A stretch of 64,000 nucleotides of DNA from the NCBI RefSeq assembly GCF_028473665.1, contig NZ_CP098774.1:4645501-4709500 (forward strand), given 5' to 3'. How positions within the stretch are numbered: the first letter of the stretch is position 1; each line of letters opens with the position of its first letter. Under the pieces are notes generated by a model. The model ran no database searches. It saw only the letters and a list, made by a program, of their open reading frames with translations, and was not told the origin of the DNA. Made by a program: the position numbers and the translations under genes. This DNA is from Sphingomonas sp. QA11. Its GTDB lineage: Bacteria; Pseudomonadota; Alphaproteobacteria; Sphingomonadales; Sphingomonadaceae. Positions 26,517-38,395 of this stretch are shown here, in pieces.

Positions 26517-27266
26517 TCAGCCCGGCTTGCGGAATTTGTAGATGAACTGGTCGGTGTGGCCGCGAATCGCCGGGTCGAACACCTTGAGACTGTGGTCGTC
26601 GGCCGGATTGCGCAGCGCATCGCTCTCGCCGACAAAGGTGAACCCTGCAGCGATCACCTGCGCCTTCACCGCCGCTGGATCGATCCGGTGCAGCGTGCTG
26701 GTGGTGGTGATGCCGGTGCCGGCCGCGCTGGCGTGATCGACCACGATATAGGTCCCGCCCGGCTTCAGCAGGTTGAACACGGCCTTGTTCCCTGCCGCGA
26801 GCGCCGCTTCGCCGCCGGCATTGGCGATGTCATGGTAATTTTCGACCGTCCAGAACAGGTCGACCGGCTTGTCGCTGGTGGGAATGTCGACGGTCTGCAC
26901 CACCGGCGTCACGTTCGCCAGTTTGCGGCCCTTCAGGTCATCGACGGTCGCGGTGGCGCGGCTGGCGGCCACGGCCGGCCACATCGGATAGACATGCCCC
27001 TTGGCACCGACCACGCCAGTGAAGATGCGCGTCCAATATCCCTTGCCCGGCAGATAATCGATCACCGTGTCGCCGGGGCCGACGCCCGAGAAGATCAGCG
27101 TCTCGGCTGCCTTGCGCCGCACATCGTCGACCGCCTGGTCGGCGCGCGCGGGATCGGCAAGAGCGGCGGAGACGGCCTTCCGGGTCTGGGCGGCGGGATG
27201 GTCCTTCGCGACCGCCGCCGTCGCCATCAGCGCCACGATCGCGACGCCCGTCAGTGCGACCCTCAT
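26517..27266 (-). CDS. Predicted exported methyltransferase (COG4798 type), paralogue
   Basis: 249 residues from the ATG at 27266. A Sec signal (MRVALTGVAIVALMATAAVA) replaces the lipobox of the downstream copy. Shared blocks with the neighbour include VIDYLPGKGYWTRIFTGVVG, VDLFWTVENYHDIAN, LLKPGGTYIVVDHASAAG and FIYKFRKPG. The two lie 31 bp apart, so a tandem duplication is likely. Frames extending to 27380 cross AT-rich intergenic DNA and are not preferred. Confidence 0.75.
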   Translation of the reverse strand: MRVALTGVAIVALMATAAVAKDHPAAQTRKAVSAALADPARADQAVDDVRRKAAETLIFSGVGPGDTVIDYLPGKGYWTRIFTGVVGAKGHVYPMWPAVAASRATATVDDLKGRKLANVTPVVQTVDIPTSDKPVDLFWTVENYHDIANAGGEAALAAGNKAVFNLLKPGGTYIVVDHASAAGTGITTTSTLHRIDPAAVKAQVIAAGFTFVGESDALRNPADDHSLKVFDPAIRGHTDQFIYKFRKPG

Positions 27267-27781
27267 GCCCGTCTCCTTCGATTGATTTGGCTTAACGCGA
27301 TTGCCGCGAATGAGAGGCCCGGGAAACTGCCATTTATTACAGAACCCTTCGGCCGATTGCGTGGTGTTGAAAGCGATCATGTGCCCAATTCAAAAAAAAT
27401 CAATCGATATGTCGTTCAACTATTTGCAAGCTTGAGAAGTGGCGCGGGCCTATGCACGGCTTGGACTGTGGCTGCGATGATCGAACGGGCGATCACGCCG
27501 AACCGCCCTTCTATCGGGTTCCGACAATTGGCATGCATGGGAAGCTTGACGGCGCGATCGTCCACTCTCCAGGGCGCGGCGCTGACCGAAACGGTCAAGG
27601 TTTTTCGCGCGACCTGACATAATTTCGCGGTAACCCCTGGGGCCCGTGACGGAACCGGCACTACATCCGGAAGTGGCTGCAATTCACAGGTCTTATGGTT
27701 TCAGGGGCGGCGGGAATGGGCCAGACTCGGCCATCGGGGACTTGGTGAAAGCCGTGGTCGGCTTATTCGATGGGGGATGTA
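27267..27781. other. AT-richer intergenic region, no gene seen
   Basis: 515 bases between divergent genes. It contains an A-tract near 27395 and less GC than its surroundings. Short frames (for example 27416-27682 on the minus strand) lack any family feature. It probably holds promoters of both flanking genes and marks the left side of a patch with unusual content. Confidence 0.45.
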
Positions 27782-28165
27782 ATGACGAAACAATCTTTTC
27801 GGGTCTGGTTAGCCTGCCTCACCGCTACCATGGCCATGCTGGTCCCGGGGCAATTGGCGCAAGCTGATCCCTACTCTACGCCGGTAAAAATCAAAGGGGT
27901 TAGGGTCTATTCCAACCCGCCTAGCAACGATGTCGTCCTCCTCACCACGGCGACCGCAGGAGTTTGCAGTACGACAAGCTTTTCGTTCCTTCTGAATACG
28001 CCTGCCGGCCAGGGAATGCTCGCCACCGCCCTCACCGCCATCAGCAGCAACAGCAACGTCACGATCGAGGTTTCGACCGCCACCGGCTGCACGACCCAGA
28101 ACGGCTTCGGCGCTGCGGTTCAGTCGCTGACCCTGCTTTCACCTTCCAATCCAGGGCCTTGGTGA
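27782..28165 (+). CDS. Hypothetical secreted protein
   Basis: 127 residues from the ATG at 27782, preceded by a GGGGGA ribosome site; another ATG lies four codons earlier at 27770. A signal peptide (about 1-29, ending QLAQA) is followed by a small Thr/Ser/Asn-rich domain with two Cys (VCSTTSF and GCTTQNG) that could bridge. No known family recognised. Confidence 0.65.
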   Translation: MTKQSFRVWLACLTATMAMLVPGQLAQADPYSTPVKIKGVRVYSNPPSNDVVLLTTATAGVCSTTSFSFLLNTPAGQGMLATALTAISSNSNVTIEVSTATGCTTQNGFGAAVQSLTLLSPSNPGPW

Positions 28166-28323
28166 ACGGAACGCAGCCTTTCTTATGCGCTGGCTCGAAT
28201 GGTCGGAGCGCGCGACCATTCGTTTGCTGGCGGGACCAGCAGGTCGGAGCGAAGCTGGACGAGTGAGCGTATCTGCGGCCGACAGGCTTTGAATCAAGCC
28301 GTCGGTGGGTTGTCTCCGATCTT

Positions 28324-28427
28324 CTACACGTCCAGGTTCACCACGCTCAGCGCATTGTCCTGGATGAACTCGCGGCGCGGTTCGACGACGTCGCCCATCA
28401 GCCGGGTGAAGATCTCGTCGGCCACAT
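28324..28427 (-). pseudogene. Displaced 3' end of gyrB (103-bp direct-repeat copy)
   Basis: Encodes on the minus strand the last 33 residues of GyrB (VADEIFTRLMGDVVEPRREF through VVNLDV) plus a stop. Bases 28325-28427 match 30537-30639 at 101 of 103 positions. Both differences (28378 and 28381) are synonymous in the gyrB frame, and the stop is TAG here but TAA in the intact gene. There is no upstream GyrB sequence, so it is a fragment. It bounds the left of a 2.1-kb segment. Confidence 0.9.
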
Positions 28428-28672
28428 GCGTTCCCTCCAGATTGCAACTGACCGAGGCGCACCGCCATTCACCGATGAAGGGGTGCCATTGACCGAGCCA
28501 TGGTAGCGTAGCGCGCCGCAAACGGCTCAACCGATGGCATGAACAACACATCGCTCAATCACCGAGACGAGCGCGCCGCCGCTCATCCCGCCTTGGCGAC
28601 CGCAACGCCGCATAGATATTCCAACACACAATAGCAGCCGCTGTATTTCTCACGCTTCGGGATCACCAAGTA

Positions 28673-29839
28673 ATGCTCGACAAAATTTCCGCCGCAATCG
28701 GCCTGATTGCAGCCATGGGCGGCCTTCCCGCCAGTGCGAACGCCCGCACATCGTCGTTGGCGGAGGCAGATAACAAGACCGTCGCAATCGAACAGTTAAT
28801 CCAGAGCGAGATGGCCGAGCGCGGCATTCCGGGGCTCCAGTTGACGGTCGTACAGCATGGCAAGATCATATTCACCGGCGCTTATGGTCAGGCCAATATC
28901 GAAACCTCGACCCGCGTAACCAAACAAACCGTCTTCCCGATCAACTCGATCAGCAAGGCCGTTGCCGGTGTCGCGGCGATGCAGCTCGTCGAGGCCGGAA
29001 AGCTGGATCTCGACGCGCCGATCAGAACCTATCTCGAAGCGCTTCCGGAGTCGTGGAGCGGCATTACCGTTCGACAGATTCTGAATCACATGTCGGGGCT
29101 GCCCGAGATTTCGGACGACAATCTCCGGCTGCTCGACGGCGCCGAACCTGAAGCCGCCTGGGCAAAGGTGCAGGCGCTTCCCCTCAAACTCTCGCCGGGG
29201 ACGAAATTCGACTATACCCAGACCAACTATGTCGTGATGGGGAAGATTGTCGAGAAGCTTACGGGGAAGTCCTATGCCGACTTCGTGCGCGACCGGCAGT
29301 TCGACGCCGTCGGAATGGAACGGACGCGCTTTGCCGACGTGACCGGCGCCACAACCAAACCTCAAGAAGTGCAACTCTATACGCATTTGACGTTGAAGGT
29401 CGACGGGATGAAGACCGTCGGCGTCGAACGGAGCAAGCTTCCGTTTGCGCGCGATGAACCATGGACAGAAATCCTGTTCCCGGCCGGTGGCGTCCGAACC
29501 ACGTCGACCGATTTGGCAAAGTGGGTTATCGCGCTGCAAAAACAGAAGCTTGTCAACAAGGACAGCCTGGAGCAACTTTGGAAACCGCAGCCTCAGAAAG
29601 ACGGAACCTATCGCGGCTTTAGCTCCACGATAAATGGCTATGGACTGGGATGGCCATCCGCCCGGCGTGCCGATCATCCGGCGATCACACCCGTCGGCGG
29701 AGCCCGCGCCGCCATATTCATCTATCCCGAGGACGATCTCTCGATCGTCGTTCTGACGAACCTGATGGGCGCTTCACCCGAGAAGTTCGTCGACAGGATT
29801 GCCTCGATCTCTGTTCCCGGCTTCTCCGTCGAAAAGTGA
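28673..29839 (+). CDS. Serine hydrolase of the beta-lactamase class C family
   Basis: 388 residues with a signal peptide (to about residue 24, PASANA). The SxxK nucleophile motif is SISK in FPINSISKAVAGVAAMQL near 95; the second motif is YTQ in DYTQTNYVVMGKIVE, with Gln where many relatives have Asn; the HTG-like region is PVGGARA near 345. This is an esterase/peptidase-type family member, not evidently an antibiotic-resistance enzyme. It lies alone between the two gyrB-end copies and is followed by a broken SphA-like gene. Composition appears less GC-rich than flanking genes. Confidence 0.85.
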   Translation: MLDKISAAIGLIAAMGGLPASANARTSSLAEADNKTVAIEQLIQSEMAERGIPGLQLTVVQHGKIIFTGAYGQANIETSTRVTKQTVFPINSISKAVAGVAAMQLVEAGKLDLDAPIRTYLEALPESWSGITVRQILNHMSGLPEISDDNLRLLDGAEPEAAWAKVQALPLKLSPGTKFDYTQTNYVVMGKIVEKLTGKSYADFVRDRQFDAVGMERTRFADVTGATTKPQEVQLYTHLTLKVDGMKTVGVERSKLPFARDEPWTEILFPAGGVRTTSTDLAKWVIALQKQKLVNKDSLEQLWKPQPQKDGTYRGFSSTINGYGLGWPSARRADHPAITPVGGARAAIFIYPEDDLSIVVLTNLMGASPEKFVDRIASISVPGFSVEK

Positions 29840-29848
29840 CGGCAGCGT

Positions 29849-30185
29849 CTCGCAGCGAGGCCACCGACACCTTCAACACCCGCAACAAAGCGACCGACTG
29901 CAGCTCGGGCGACCTGTTTCACTTCGAACATTCGGCCAGCTACCCAGTCACCAAGAAGCTGCGGCTCGGCGTTCAACGGCTTATCTGGGACAGACCATCG
30001 ACCATCGCCAGTTTGGCGTGGCCGTGAACGGCGATGGCAACCGCGGGCGCGTGGACGCCATCGGCCCGGGGGTGCACTATGACTTGGGCAAAATGGACTT
30101 CGACCTGAAGGCGCTCAAGGAATTCGACGCGCGCAACCGCGCCGAGGGGGCGAGCTTGTGGCTCAAGATCGTCACTCGCTTCTGA
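29849..30185 (+). pseudogene. Frameshifted C-terminal remnant of a SphA/MetA-type outer-membrane transporter
   Basis: Two frames together read as the C-terminus of a phenol-degradation MetA/SphA-like barrel: first DTFNTRNKATDCSSGDLFHF to KLRLGV (to about 29972), then, after an apparent one-base deletion, YLGQTIDHRQFGVAVNGDGN, RGRVDAIGPGVHYDLGKMDF and LWLKIVTRF with a stop at 30185. The N-terminal part is missing and the remnant begins right after the serine hydrolase stop. Confidence 0.7.
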
Positions 30186-30535
30186 CATCTCGGGGCAGGC
30201 CGCGCACGGTGACGCGGAGCGCCGCGCCCGCACGACTCATCGGCGCGGCAATCATGATCTACGGAGTTCTGCTCGCGCTCTTTGGTGATCGCTTCCAGCG
30301 TCTCTCCGTGGCGGCGTAATGACGAAGACCCTTCGCATCTCGTGCACGAAAGAGCGCACGTCTGCACGATCAGAAGCACGCGCTTCGAAATATGAAGACG
30401 CATCGTTCCGGCTATTTCACGTCCATGTGGCCGCTATGCCGCGTTTCAGCCGACGTCGCTGCGGGCAACCAATCGGCTAAACCGAACAGTGTATTGCTTT
30501 AAAATAGCAACGTATCACCTTACTCCAGAGTTTTA
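30186..30535. other. Gap before gyrB, no gene seen
   Basis: 350 bases between the pseudogene and the gyrB stop. Only a roughly 37-codon plus-strand frame with a hydrophobic stretch near 30250-30290 (AAIMIYGVLLALFG) is visible, without a clear ribosome site. The last 60 bases are AT-rich. No T-run hairpin terminator for gyrB was recognised. Confidence 0.4.
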
Positions 30536-33025
<2,490 letters not shown>

Positions 33026-33130
33026 GCCGAGCATATAGGGATTCGGGCACGGAAACGGAAGCAAAATGCCATGGCCGGACGGCCGCCCGCTCCTGGCGGA
33101 CGACCGTCCCGCGGTACCCGGTTTTCCAAC

Positions 33131-33907
33131 TTAGTTGGCGCGGGCGAAGCGATCCGCGCGCTGGCCGAGCAAGGTCACCTCGACCCGGCGGTTCTGGCGC
33201 ATGCCGGCCGGCGTGGCATTGGTCGCCACCGGATCGGCCTTGCCATGCCCGACCACCGAGAAGCGGGCGCGCGTCACGCCCAGATCGTCGAACGCGGTGC
33301 GCACGCTGGCGGCCCGGCGCTCCGACAGCGCCTGGTTATGCGCGTCGGTGCCGCGAGAGTCGGTATAGCCGTCGATCGCCACCCGCACGCCCGGTTCGGC
33401 CCGCAGATAGCCGGCGAGCGGCCGCAGTTTCTCGATCGCGCCGGGGCGAAGCTCGGCGCTGTCGGTGCGGAACAGCACGTCCTCCTGCAGCCGCAGGGTC
33501 GCGCCGCGCGTGGTCTGGCGGAAGCCATAGCCGCGCATCGCGCCATGGTCCCATCCGCCGCCGCGGCCCTGGTCGACCACCACGACGCGGTCGTGCGATT
33601 CCCAGTCGAACCGGTCGCGGCGCTGGCCGGCGATCCGGGCGAAGGCCCGGTTGGCGGCATCGGCCTCGCGCGGGCTGATCCGGCCGTCTCGGTTGAAGTC
33701 GAAATTGCGCATCACGAAGGCCCGGCCACGATTGGTCCGGCGCAATTCGGGATAGAGGATCGGCACGCCCGCGCCCGTCAGGCCATAATCGCGGTCGCCC
33801 GCGCGCCCGCCGCCCCAGTCCCAACGGTCCTGCGCCAGCGCGGGGGCGGCCCCTGCCGCGACGGTGATCGCGGCCAGCATCGTGGCTATCATCGGGTTCT
33901 TCGTCAT
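33131..33907 (-). CDS. EF-hand-containing OmpA family protein
   Basis: 258 residues. A signal peptide (to about 25, APALAQ) is followed by an EF-hand-like loop DFNRDGRISPREAD near residues 69-82 and a C-terminal OmpA/peptidoglycan-binding domain from about 143: VLFRTDSAELRPGAIEKL, then IDGYTDSRGTDAHNQALSE and NRRVEVTLL. It likely anchors the envelope to peptidoglycan and may bind calcium. Between recF and gyrB on the same strand. Confidence 0.88.
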   Translation of the reverse strand: MTKNPMIATMLAAITVAAGAAPALAQDRWDWGGGRAGDRDYGLTGAGVPILYPELRRTNRGRAFVMRNFDFNRDGRISPREADAANRAFARIAGQRRDRFDWESHDRVVVVDQGRGGGWDHGAMRGYGFRQTTRGATLRLQEDVLFRTDSAELRPGAIEKLRPLAGYLRAEPGVRVAIDGYTDSRGTDAHNQALSERRAASVRTAFDDLGVTRARFSVVGHGKADPVATNATPAGMRQNRRVEVTLLGQRADRFARAN

Positions 33908-33991
33908 TGGTCTTCTCCCATGGCCCCCGCCATGGCAGGCGTCTGCCGCCCGGCGCTTGAACGCCCAATGAGCCGCTTCGACAGTCGAGGT

Positions 33992-35062
33992 TCAGTGTTG
34001 CGCGGGCCCCAGCGTCAGGCGGAAGGCATTGGGACCGATCCCGTCGAACAGGGCGGATTCGGTGCCGGTCATCCATATCTGTCCCTTGCCGGCAAGCCGG
34101 TCGAACAGCACGGTGCGGCGCATGGGGTCGAGATGCGCGGCGACCTCGTCGAGCAGCAGGACAGGTTGCTGGCCGATCCGCTCGGCGACCAGGTCGGCAT
34201 GGGCGAGGATGATGCCGAGTAGCAGGGCCTTTTGCTCGCCAGTGGAGCACAGGGCGGCGGCCTGCCCCTTGGCGAGATGCGTGACGGCCAGGTCGGTACG
34301 GTGCGGGCCGGCCAGCGTTCGGCCCGCCACGGTATCGCGGCGGCGGCCCTGGGCGAGGTCGGCCGCGAGGGTTTCGCCTGCCCCGGTCCAGCCCTCCAGC
34401 ATGAGGCCGGCCCGCGCGAACGGCCCCTCGGGCTGCTCCGTCAGCCGTACGGCGAGTGCCGCCACCGCCTCGCGCCGGGCCATGTCGATCGCCGCGCCAT
34501 GCTCCGCCATCTGCGCCTCGAGCGCGCTCAGCCATTCCGGATCCGCGGCGCGGATTCCCTCGTTCGCCTCTGCCAGCAGGCGGTTGCGCGCGCGCATCGC
34601 CGCCTCGTAGCGGTTGGAATGGACCGCATGGCCGGGGTTCAGCGCAAGGGTCAGCCGGTCGAGGAAGCGCCGCCGCTCGCTCGCCGGCTCGACGAAGAGG
34701 CGGTCCATCGCCGGGGTGAGCCACAGCACGGTCAGCCATTCGGCCAGCGCGGTCGCCGCCGCCGGCGCGCCCTGGATGCGCACGATCCGGCGTTCCGGCG
34801 CGGCCGGCTGAGTCCCGGTGGCGATCTCGACCTCGCCAGCAAGGGCCGCGGCCACCCCGAACCCTCCGCTTCCCCCCTGCCGCGCCATCTCCCCCAGCGC
34901 GGCGCGGCGCAGCCCGCGCCCCGGCGCGAGCAGCGATACCGCTTCGAGGATATTGGTTTTGCCCGCGCCATTCTCCCCGGTCAGCACCACGAAGCCCGGC
35001 CCGGGCTCGATCACGGCATCGGCATGATTACGGAAATCGGTAAGGACGAGGCGAGACAGCAT
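33992..35062 (-). CDS. recF: DNA replication and repair protein RecF
   Basis: 356 residues. SMC-like ATPase: Walker A GENGAGKTNILEAVSLL at about 31-47, signature region EQKALLLGIILAHA and Walker B LLLDEVAAHLD near 300. Loads RecA at gaps with RecOR. An OmpA gene separates it from gyrB and about 3.3 kb separates it from dnaN, so the classic dnaN-recF-gyrB run is interrupted. Confidence 0.95.
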   Translation of the reverse strand: MLSRLVLTDFRNHADAVIEPGPGFVVLTGENGAGKTNILEAVSLLAPGRGLRRAALGEMARQGGSGGFGVAAALAGEVEIATGTQPAAPERRIVRIQGAPAAATALAEWLTVLWLTPAMDRLFVEPASERRRFLDRLTLALNPGHAVHSNRYEAAMRARNRLLAEANEGIRAADPEWLSALEAQMAEHGAAIDMARREAVAALAVRLTEQPEGPFARAGLMLEGWTGAGETLAADLAQGRRRDTVAGRTLAGPHRTDLAVTHLAKGQAAALCSTGEQKALLLGIILAHADLVAERIGQQPVLLLDEVAAHLDPMRRTVLFDRLAGKGQIWMTGTESALFDGIGPNAFRLTLGPAQH

Positions 35063-35180
35063 TGCGGCAGCCTTAGCGCGTTTCCCAAGCTGTCGCGCCG
35101 TTTTCGCGAAGTGCCGCTATAGCGGGGGGCCGGGCGCGCCGCTCGCCACGCGCCCGAGTCGTCCGCAAAGGATATTGCCC

Positions 35181-35747
35181 ATGCGCCTCCCACTGATCGC
35201 CCCCGCCGACCTGACCGATGCCCAGAAGCCGCTTTATGCCGACATGAAACAGGGCATCGCGTCGAACTTCAGCGATTTCAAGACGCTGGCTGACAATGGC
35301 GCCCTGATGGGCCCGTGGAATCCCTGGCTGCACGAGCCGGTGATCGGCAAGGCGGTGTGGGATCTGACCAAGGCGATGTCGATGCAGGCGACCCTGCCGG
35401 ACCCGGCGCGTCAGGTCGCGATCCTGGTGACCGGGGCGCATTTCGACGCCGCCTATGAACTCTACGCGCATATCGCCGTCGCCGAGCGCGAAGGCATGCC
35501 GCCCAAGCGCCTGTCCGAGCTTTGCGCGAACGTGAAGCCGGCCGATCTCGATGCGGAAGAAGGCGTCGCCTATGACGTGGCCTTCGCGCTGGTGAACGGG
35601 GGCGTGCTGCCGGAGCCCTGCTACCGGCTGGCGGTCGACACCTTCGGCCAGCACGGCGCGAACGAGCTGATCTATCTCGTCGGCCTCTATGCGCTGGTCT
35701 CGATGACGCTCAACGGCTTCAACGTGCCGGTGCCCGAACGCGAATGA
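35181..35747 (+). CDS. Carboxymuconolactone decarboxylase family protein
   Basis: 188 residues from the ATG at 35181. Helical AhpD/CMD-like protein: PARQVAILVTGAHFDAAYEL is the core helix around 75-95. The CxxC thiols of AhpD are not visible there, so it is probably a CMD-type rather than a peroxidase-type member. The stop abuts the stop of the convergent coq4 gene with no gap. Confidence 0.8.
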   Translation: MRLPLIAPADLTDAQKPLYADMKQGIASNFSDFKTLADNGALMGPWNPWLHEPVIGKAVWDLTKAMSMQATLPDPARQVAILVTGAHFDAAYELYAHIAVAEREGMPPKRLSELCANVKPADLDAEEGVAYDVAFALVNGGVLPEPCYRLAVDTFGQHGANELIYLVGLYALVSMTLNGFNVPVPERE

Positions 35748-36536
35748 TCAGGCGGCGAGCTGCTCCGGAACGGCGCTCTTGTCCTTGCGCGCGCTGAGAT
35801 AGGAGGCAAGCTCGGCCCCAAGCTCGCGCTGCGCGTGCAGATAGGCGGTCGGCGTCGGGATGCCGAGCCGGGCACGCGCGGCCTCGATCGGCTCGTGCAT
35901 CAGCTTCTCGTAATCCTCGCCGGCGACCCATTTCGCCTTGCGGCCGTTGCGATACCCCTCGATCACCGCGCGGGCGAACAGGGTGCTCCCGGTGACGCGG
36001 ATGCTCTTCAGCGCGGCCGCCCCGCCGATGAACGCCCAGCCGAGACCGCCGACCTGGGCATAGCTGAACGCGACCAGCGCCGCCTCGCCCATGCTTTCGT
36101 CGGCCTTGTATCCCGTCAGCACGTGCCAGATGTCGTGCGTGTCGCGGATGCGCCGGCCGAACCAGGCATAGGGGTGCGGCATGTCCTCCTCGCGATTGAT
36201 CTTGCTGATGTCGGCAAGCCCGTCCGCCGAATACCCCGTCGTCTCGAGGAAATGGCGATAGGCGGCACCGACCGTGCCGGGCGCGAACGACGCGACATAG
36301 GCCTTGTCGACGAAGCGTTCGGCCAGCTCGATCCGCTCATAGGCCATGCGCCCGCCCTGTCTGGTGGCGATGAACTTGCCGTAATTCGCTGCCGTGCTGC
36401 CGACGTTGAGCGCATGCATGATGCGGAACACCTGAGTCGTATCGTCGCCGTCGGCGAGCAGCTTGCGGATCGCATCGAATGCGGTCCGCCAGTCGCGACG
36501 TCCGGTCGTACCGGGGAGGGGAGGAAGCTTTGCCAT
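35748..36536 (-). CDS. Coq4 family ubiquinone biosynthesis protein
   Basis: 262 residues from the ATG at 36536. The Coq4 metal motif HDxxH...E is present as DTHDIWHVLTGYKADESMGE near residues 133-152. Coq4 family proteins organise or catalyse decarboxylation/hydroxylation in ubiquinone synthesis. Tail-to-tail with the CMD gene. A short remote upstream start at 36557 is unnecessary. Confidence 0.85.
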   Translation of the reverse strand: MAKLPPLPGTTGRRDWRTAFDAIRKLLADGDDTTQVFRIMHALNVGSTAANYGKFIATRQGGRMAYERIELAERFVDKAYVASFAPGTVGAAYRHFLETTGYSADGLADISKINREEDMPHPYAWFGRRIRDTHDIWHVLTGYKADESMGEAALVAFSYAQVGGLGWAFIGGAAALKSIRVTGSTLFARAVIEGYRNGRKAKWVAGEDYEKLMHEPIEAARARLGIPTPTAYLHAQRELGAELASYLSARKDKSAVPEQLAA

Positions 36537-36675
36537 CGACTCGATCCTTACTGACAATCATGTTAATAAGGCGCTCGCCACGGAAATGCAAGACCGAACG
36601 TGCGACAGCGTCGCAATCGCCTTCCTTCCCCGACATTCGCCCCGGATCGCGCGGCACGAATCAGGGGCGCGCGAA

Positions 36676-37620
36676 TCAGGGGGACTGTGTCGGGCCGGGA
36701 TCGGGCAGCGGCACTAGGATCCCGTAGGGATCGTCCCCGGCCGCGCGCCTGACGGCATCGAGCAACCAGTCGCGCAGGGCGCGGACCTTCGCCATGTTGC
36801 GCTTATGCTCCGGGTACACCAGCCAGAAGGCGTGGCCATAAGTCGCCACATGCGGGAACGGCTGGACCAGAAGGCCGGCGTCGATCGCCGGCTGGAACAT
36901 CGGCGGGCTCAGGATGGCAACGCCGTGGCCGGCAATCGCCGCATGGCCATCGAGCACTTGTGATTCGAAACGGATGCCGGTGGGGCCGGCCCCTCCCGCG
37001 TCGCCGACCTCCTGCGATTCGAACCAGAGATCCCACCAGTCGTCGTCCGGTGACAGGCGCACGGTCGAGCGCAGGTCAGCGAGCGTTTCGAGCGGATGGT
37101 TTGCCAGGAAGGAAGGGTTGACCAGCGGCGTCACCGGCATGCGCATCAGGAAATGCGATATCAGGCCGGGAGCGGGGGCCGGCAGGCCGCGAATGGCGAC
37201 ATCGAATTCGCTCGAATCGAGATCGACCATCTGGTCGGTCACGTCGAGGCGCACCGCGAGATCGGGGTGGGCGATGTGGAATTCGCCGAGCCTGCCCGCG
37301 AGCCAGTTGGTGGCAAGGGTACGGGGCGCCGTGATGCCGAGGATCGTATCGCTCTCGGCGCGCGCGATGGCGAAGGCGTCGCCGAGCGCCTTGAACGCAT
37401 CGGTCACCCGCGGCGCGATTCGGCGGCCGAGATCGGTCAGGATCATGCTGCGGCCCTTGCGGATGAACAACGGTGCGCCCAGCCGCTCCTCCAGCAGCTT
37501 CATCTGATAGCTCACCCCGGCCTGGGTCATCGCCAGTTCCTCGGCCGCGCGGCTGAAATTCTCGTGGCGCGATGCGGCCTCGAACACCCGGACAGCGGAC
37601 AAGGGCGGGATTGGGAGCAT
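36676..37620 (-). CDS. LysR-type regulator, GcvA-like
   Basis: 314 residues. N-terminal winged helix (residues 1-65): LPPLSAVRVFEAASRHENF-type start and AMTQAGVSYQMKLLEERLG recognition helix, then a substrate-binding domain. The start LPPLSAVRVFEA is typical of GcvA-group regulators. Divergent from an urcA-type gene with a 110-base gap, its most likely target besides itself. Confidence 0.85.
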   Translation of the reverse strand: MLPIPPLSAVRVFEAASRHENFSRAAEELAMTQAGVSYQMKLLEERLGAPLFIRKGRSMILTDLGRRIAPRVTDAFKALGDAFAIARAESDTILGITAPRTLATNWLAGRLGEFHIAHPDLAVRLDVTDQMVDLDSSEFDVAIRGLPAPAPGLISHFLMRMPVTPLVNPSFLANHPLETLADLRSTVRLSPDDDWWDLWFESQEVGDAGGAGPTGIRFESQVLDGHAAIAGHGVAILSPPMFQPAIDAGLLVQPFPHVATYGHAFWLVYPEHKRNMAKVRALRDWLLDAVRRAAGDDPYGILVPLPDPGPTQSP

Positions 37621-37730
37621 CGATCACCTATAAGGACAGCTTGCAGATGGCGTCTGTCGCTTTGTTGGTATCTCGGGCGGCGTGGAGTCAAGACGGACGG
37701 CGTCGATCACGACGAACGAAGGACGCTCCC

Positions 37731-38054
37731 ATGCTGAAACTGTTGATCCCGGCTGCTCTCCTGGGCGCCGCTTTACCCAATGCCGCCCAGGCGATGGAAA
37801 ATCCTGCCGATGTTCATGTGGCGTATCGCGACCTGAACCTGAAAAGCCCGTCTGGCGTGCGGATGCTTGACCGCAGGATCGAGCGTGCTGTGTCTCGGAT
37901 CTGCGTCGAGGACGGGGCTCTGGACATGCAGCGCAGGCTGGCGGTCTTCCATTGCCGGCGGGTAGCGCTTGCGAAGATCGCCAGCCAGCGTGCGGCGGCC
38001 CTGGAAAATGCGGCGCGCGGGAATGTCGAGCTTGCGGCAAGCGCTGATCGATAG
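37731..38054 (+). CDS. UrcA family protein
   Basis: 107 residues with a signal peptide (to about 22, AAQA). The UrcA pattern is visible: VHVAYRDLNLKSPSGVRMLD, the RRIERAVSRIC helix, and a second Cys in FHCRRVAL. Small periplasmic protein abundant in Sphingomonadales and Caulobacterales with unknown role. Divergent from the LysR gene. Confidence 0.85.
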   Translation: MLKLLIPAALLGAALPNAAQAMENPADVHVAYRDLNLKSPSGVRMLDRRIERAVSRICVEDGALDMQRRLAVFHCRRVALAKIASQRAAALENAARGNVELAASADR

Positions 38055-38395
38055 CGCGGGTGGCGACGCGCTTATGCGCCGGGGCGACCTCATGCCGCCC
38101 CGGCGGGTCAGCCGTTGCCGATGTGCAAGTCAAGCTGATATATAACAGCGATCACGGCACCCTGCCCGGCGCGCGCGATGATCGATCGGGCGCACCCGTG
38201 GCTAAAAATGAAGCGTAGTGGCCTCGAAGGCAGTCCCTGCGCTTCTGCGGGAGATCCGGCACGATGCCGCGACGCGCCGAAATCAGCCCGCGTCGCCTGA
38301 CAGGGATGCTGCATTCGCGCGAGGCTTCTTCCGCCCGGCATTTCCGTTGCGGATGGCGACAGGACGATGGCGAGGCTAATCAGGCCAGCGCGTCG
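38055..38395. other. Intergenic region, no gene seen
   Basis: 341 bases between the convergent urcA-like gene and dnaN. Short frames (for example 38108-38341 minus) show no motif. No clear terminator hairpin with a T-run was recognised. Confidence 0.45.

Noticed and set aside
27416..27682. 88-codon minus-strand frame in the 27-kb gap
   Set aside because: No recognisable motif and atypical start context.
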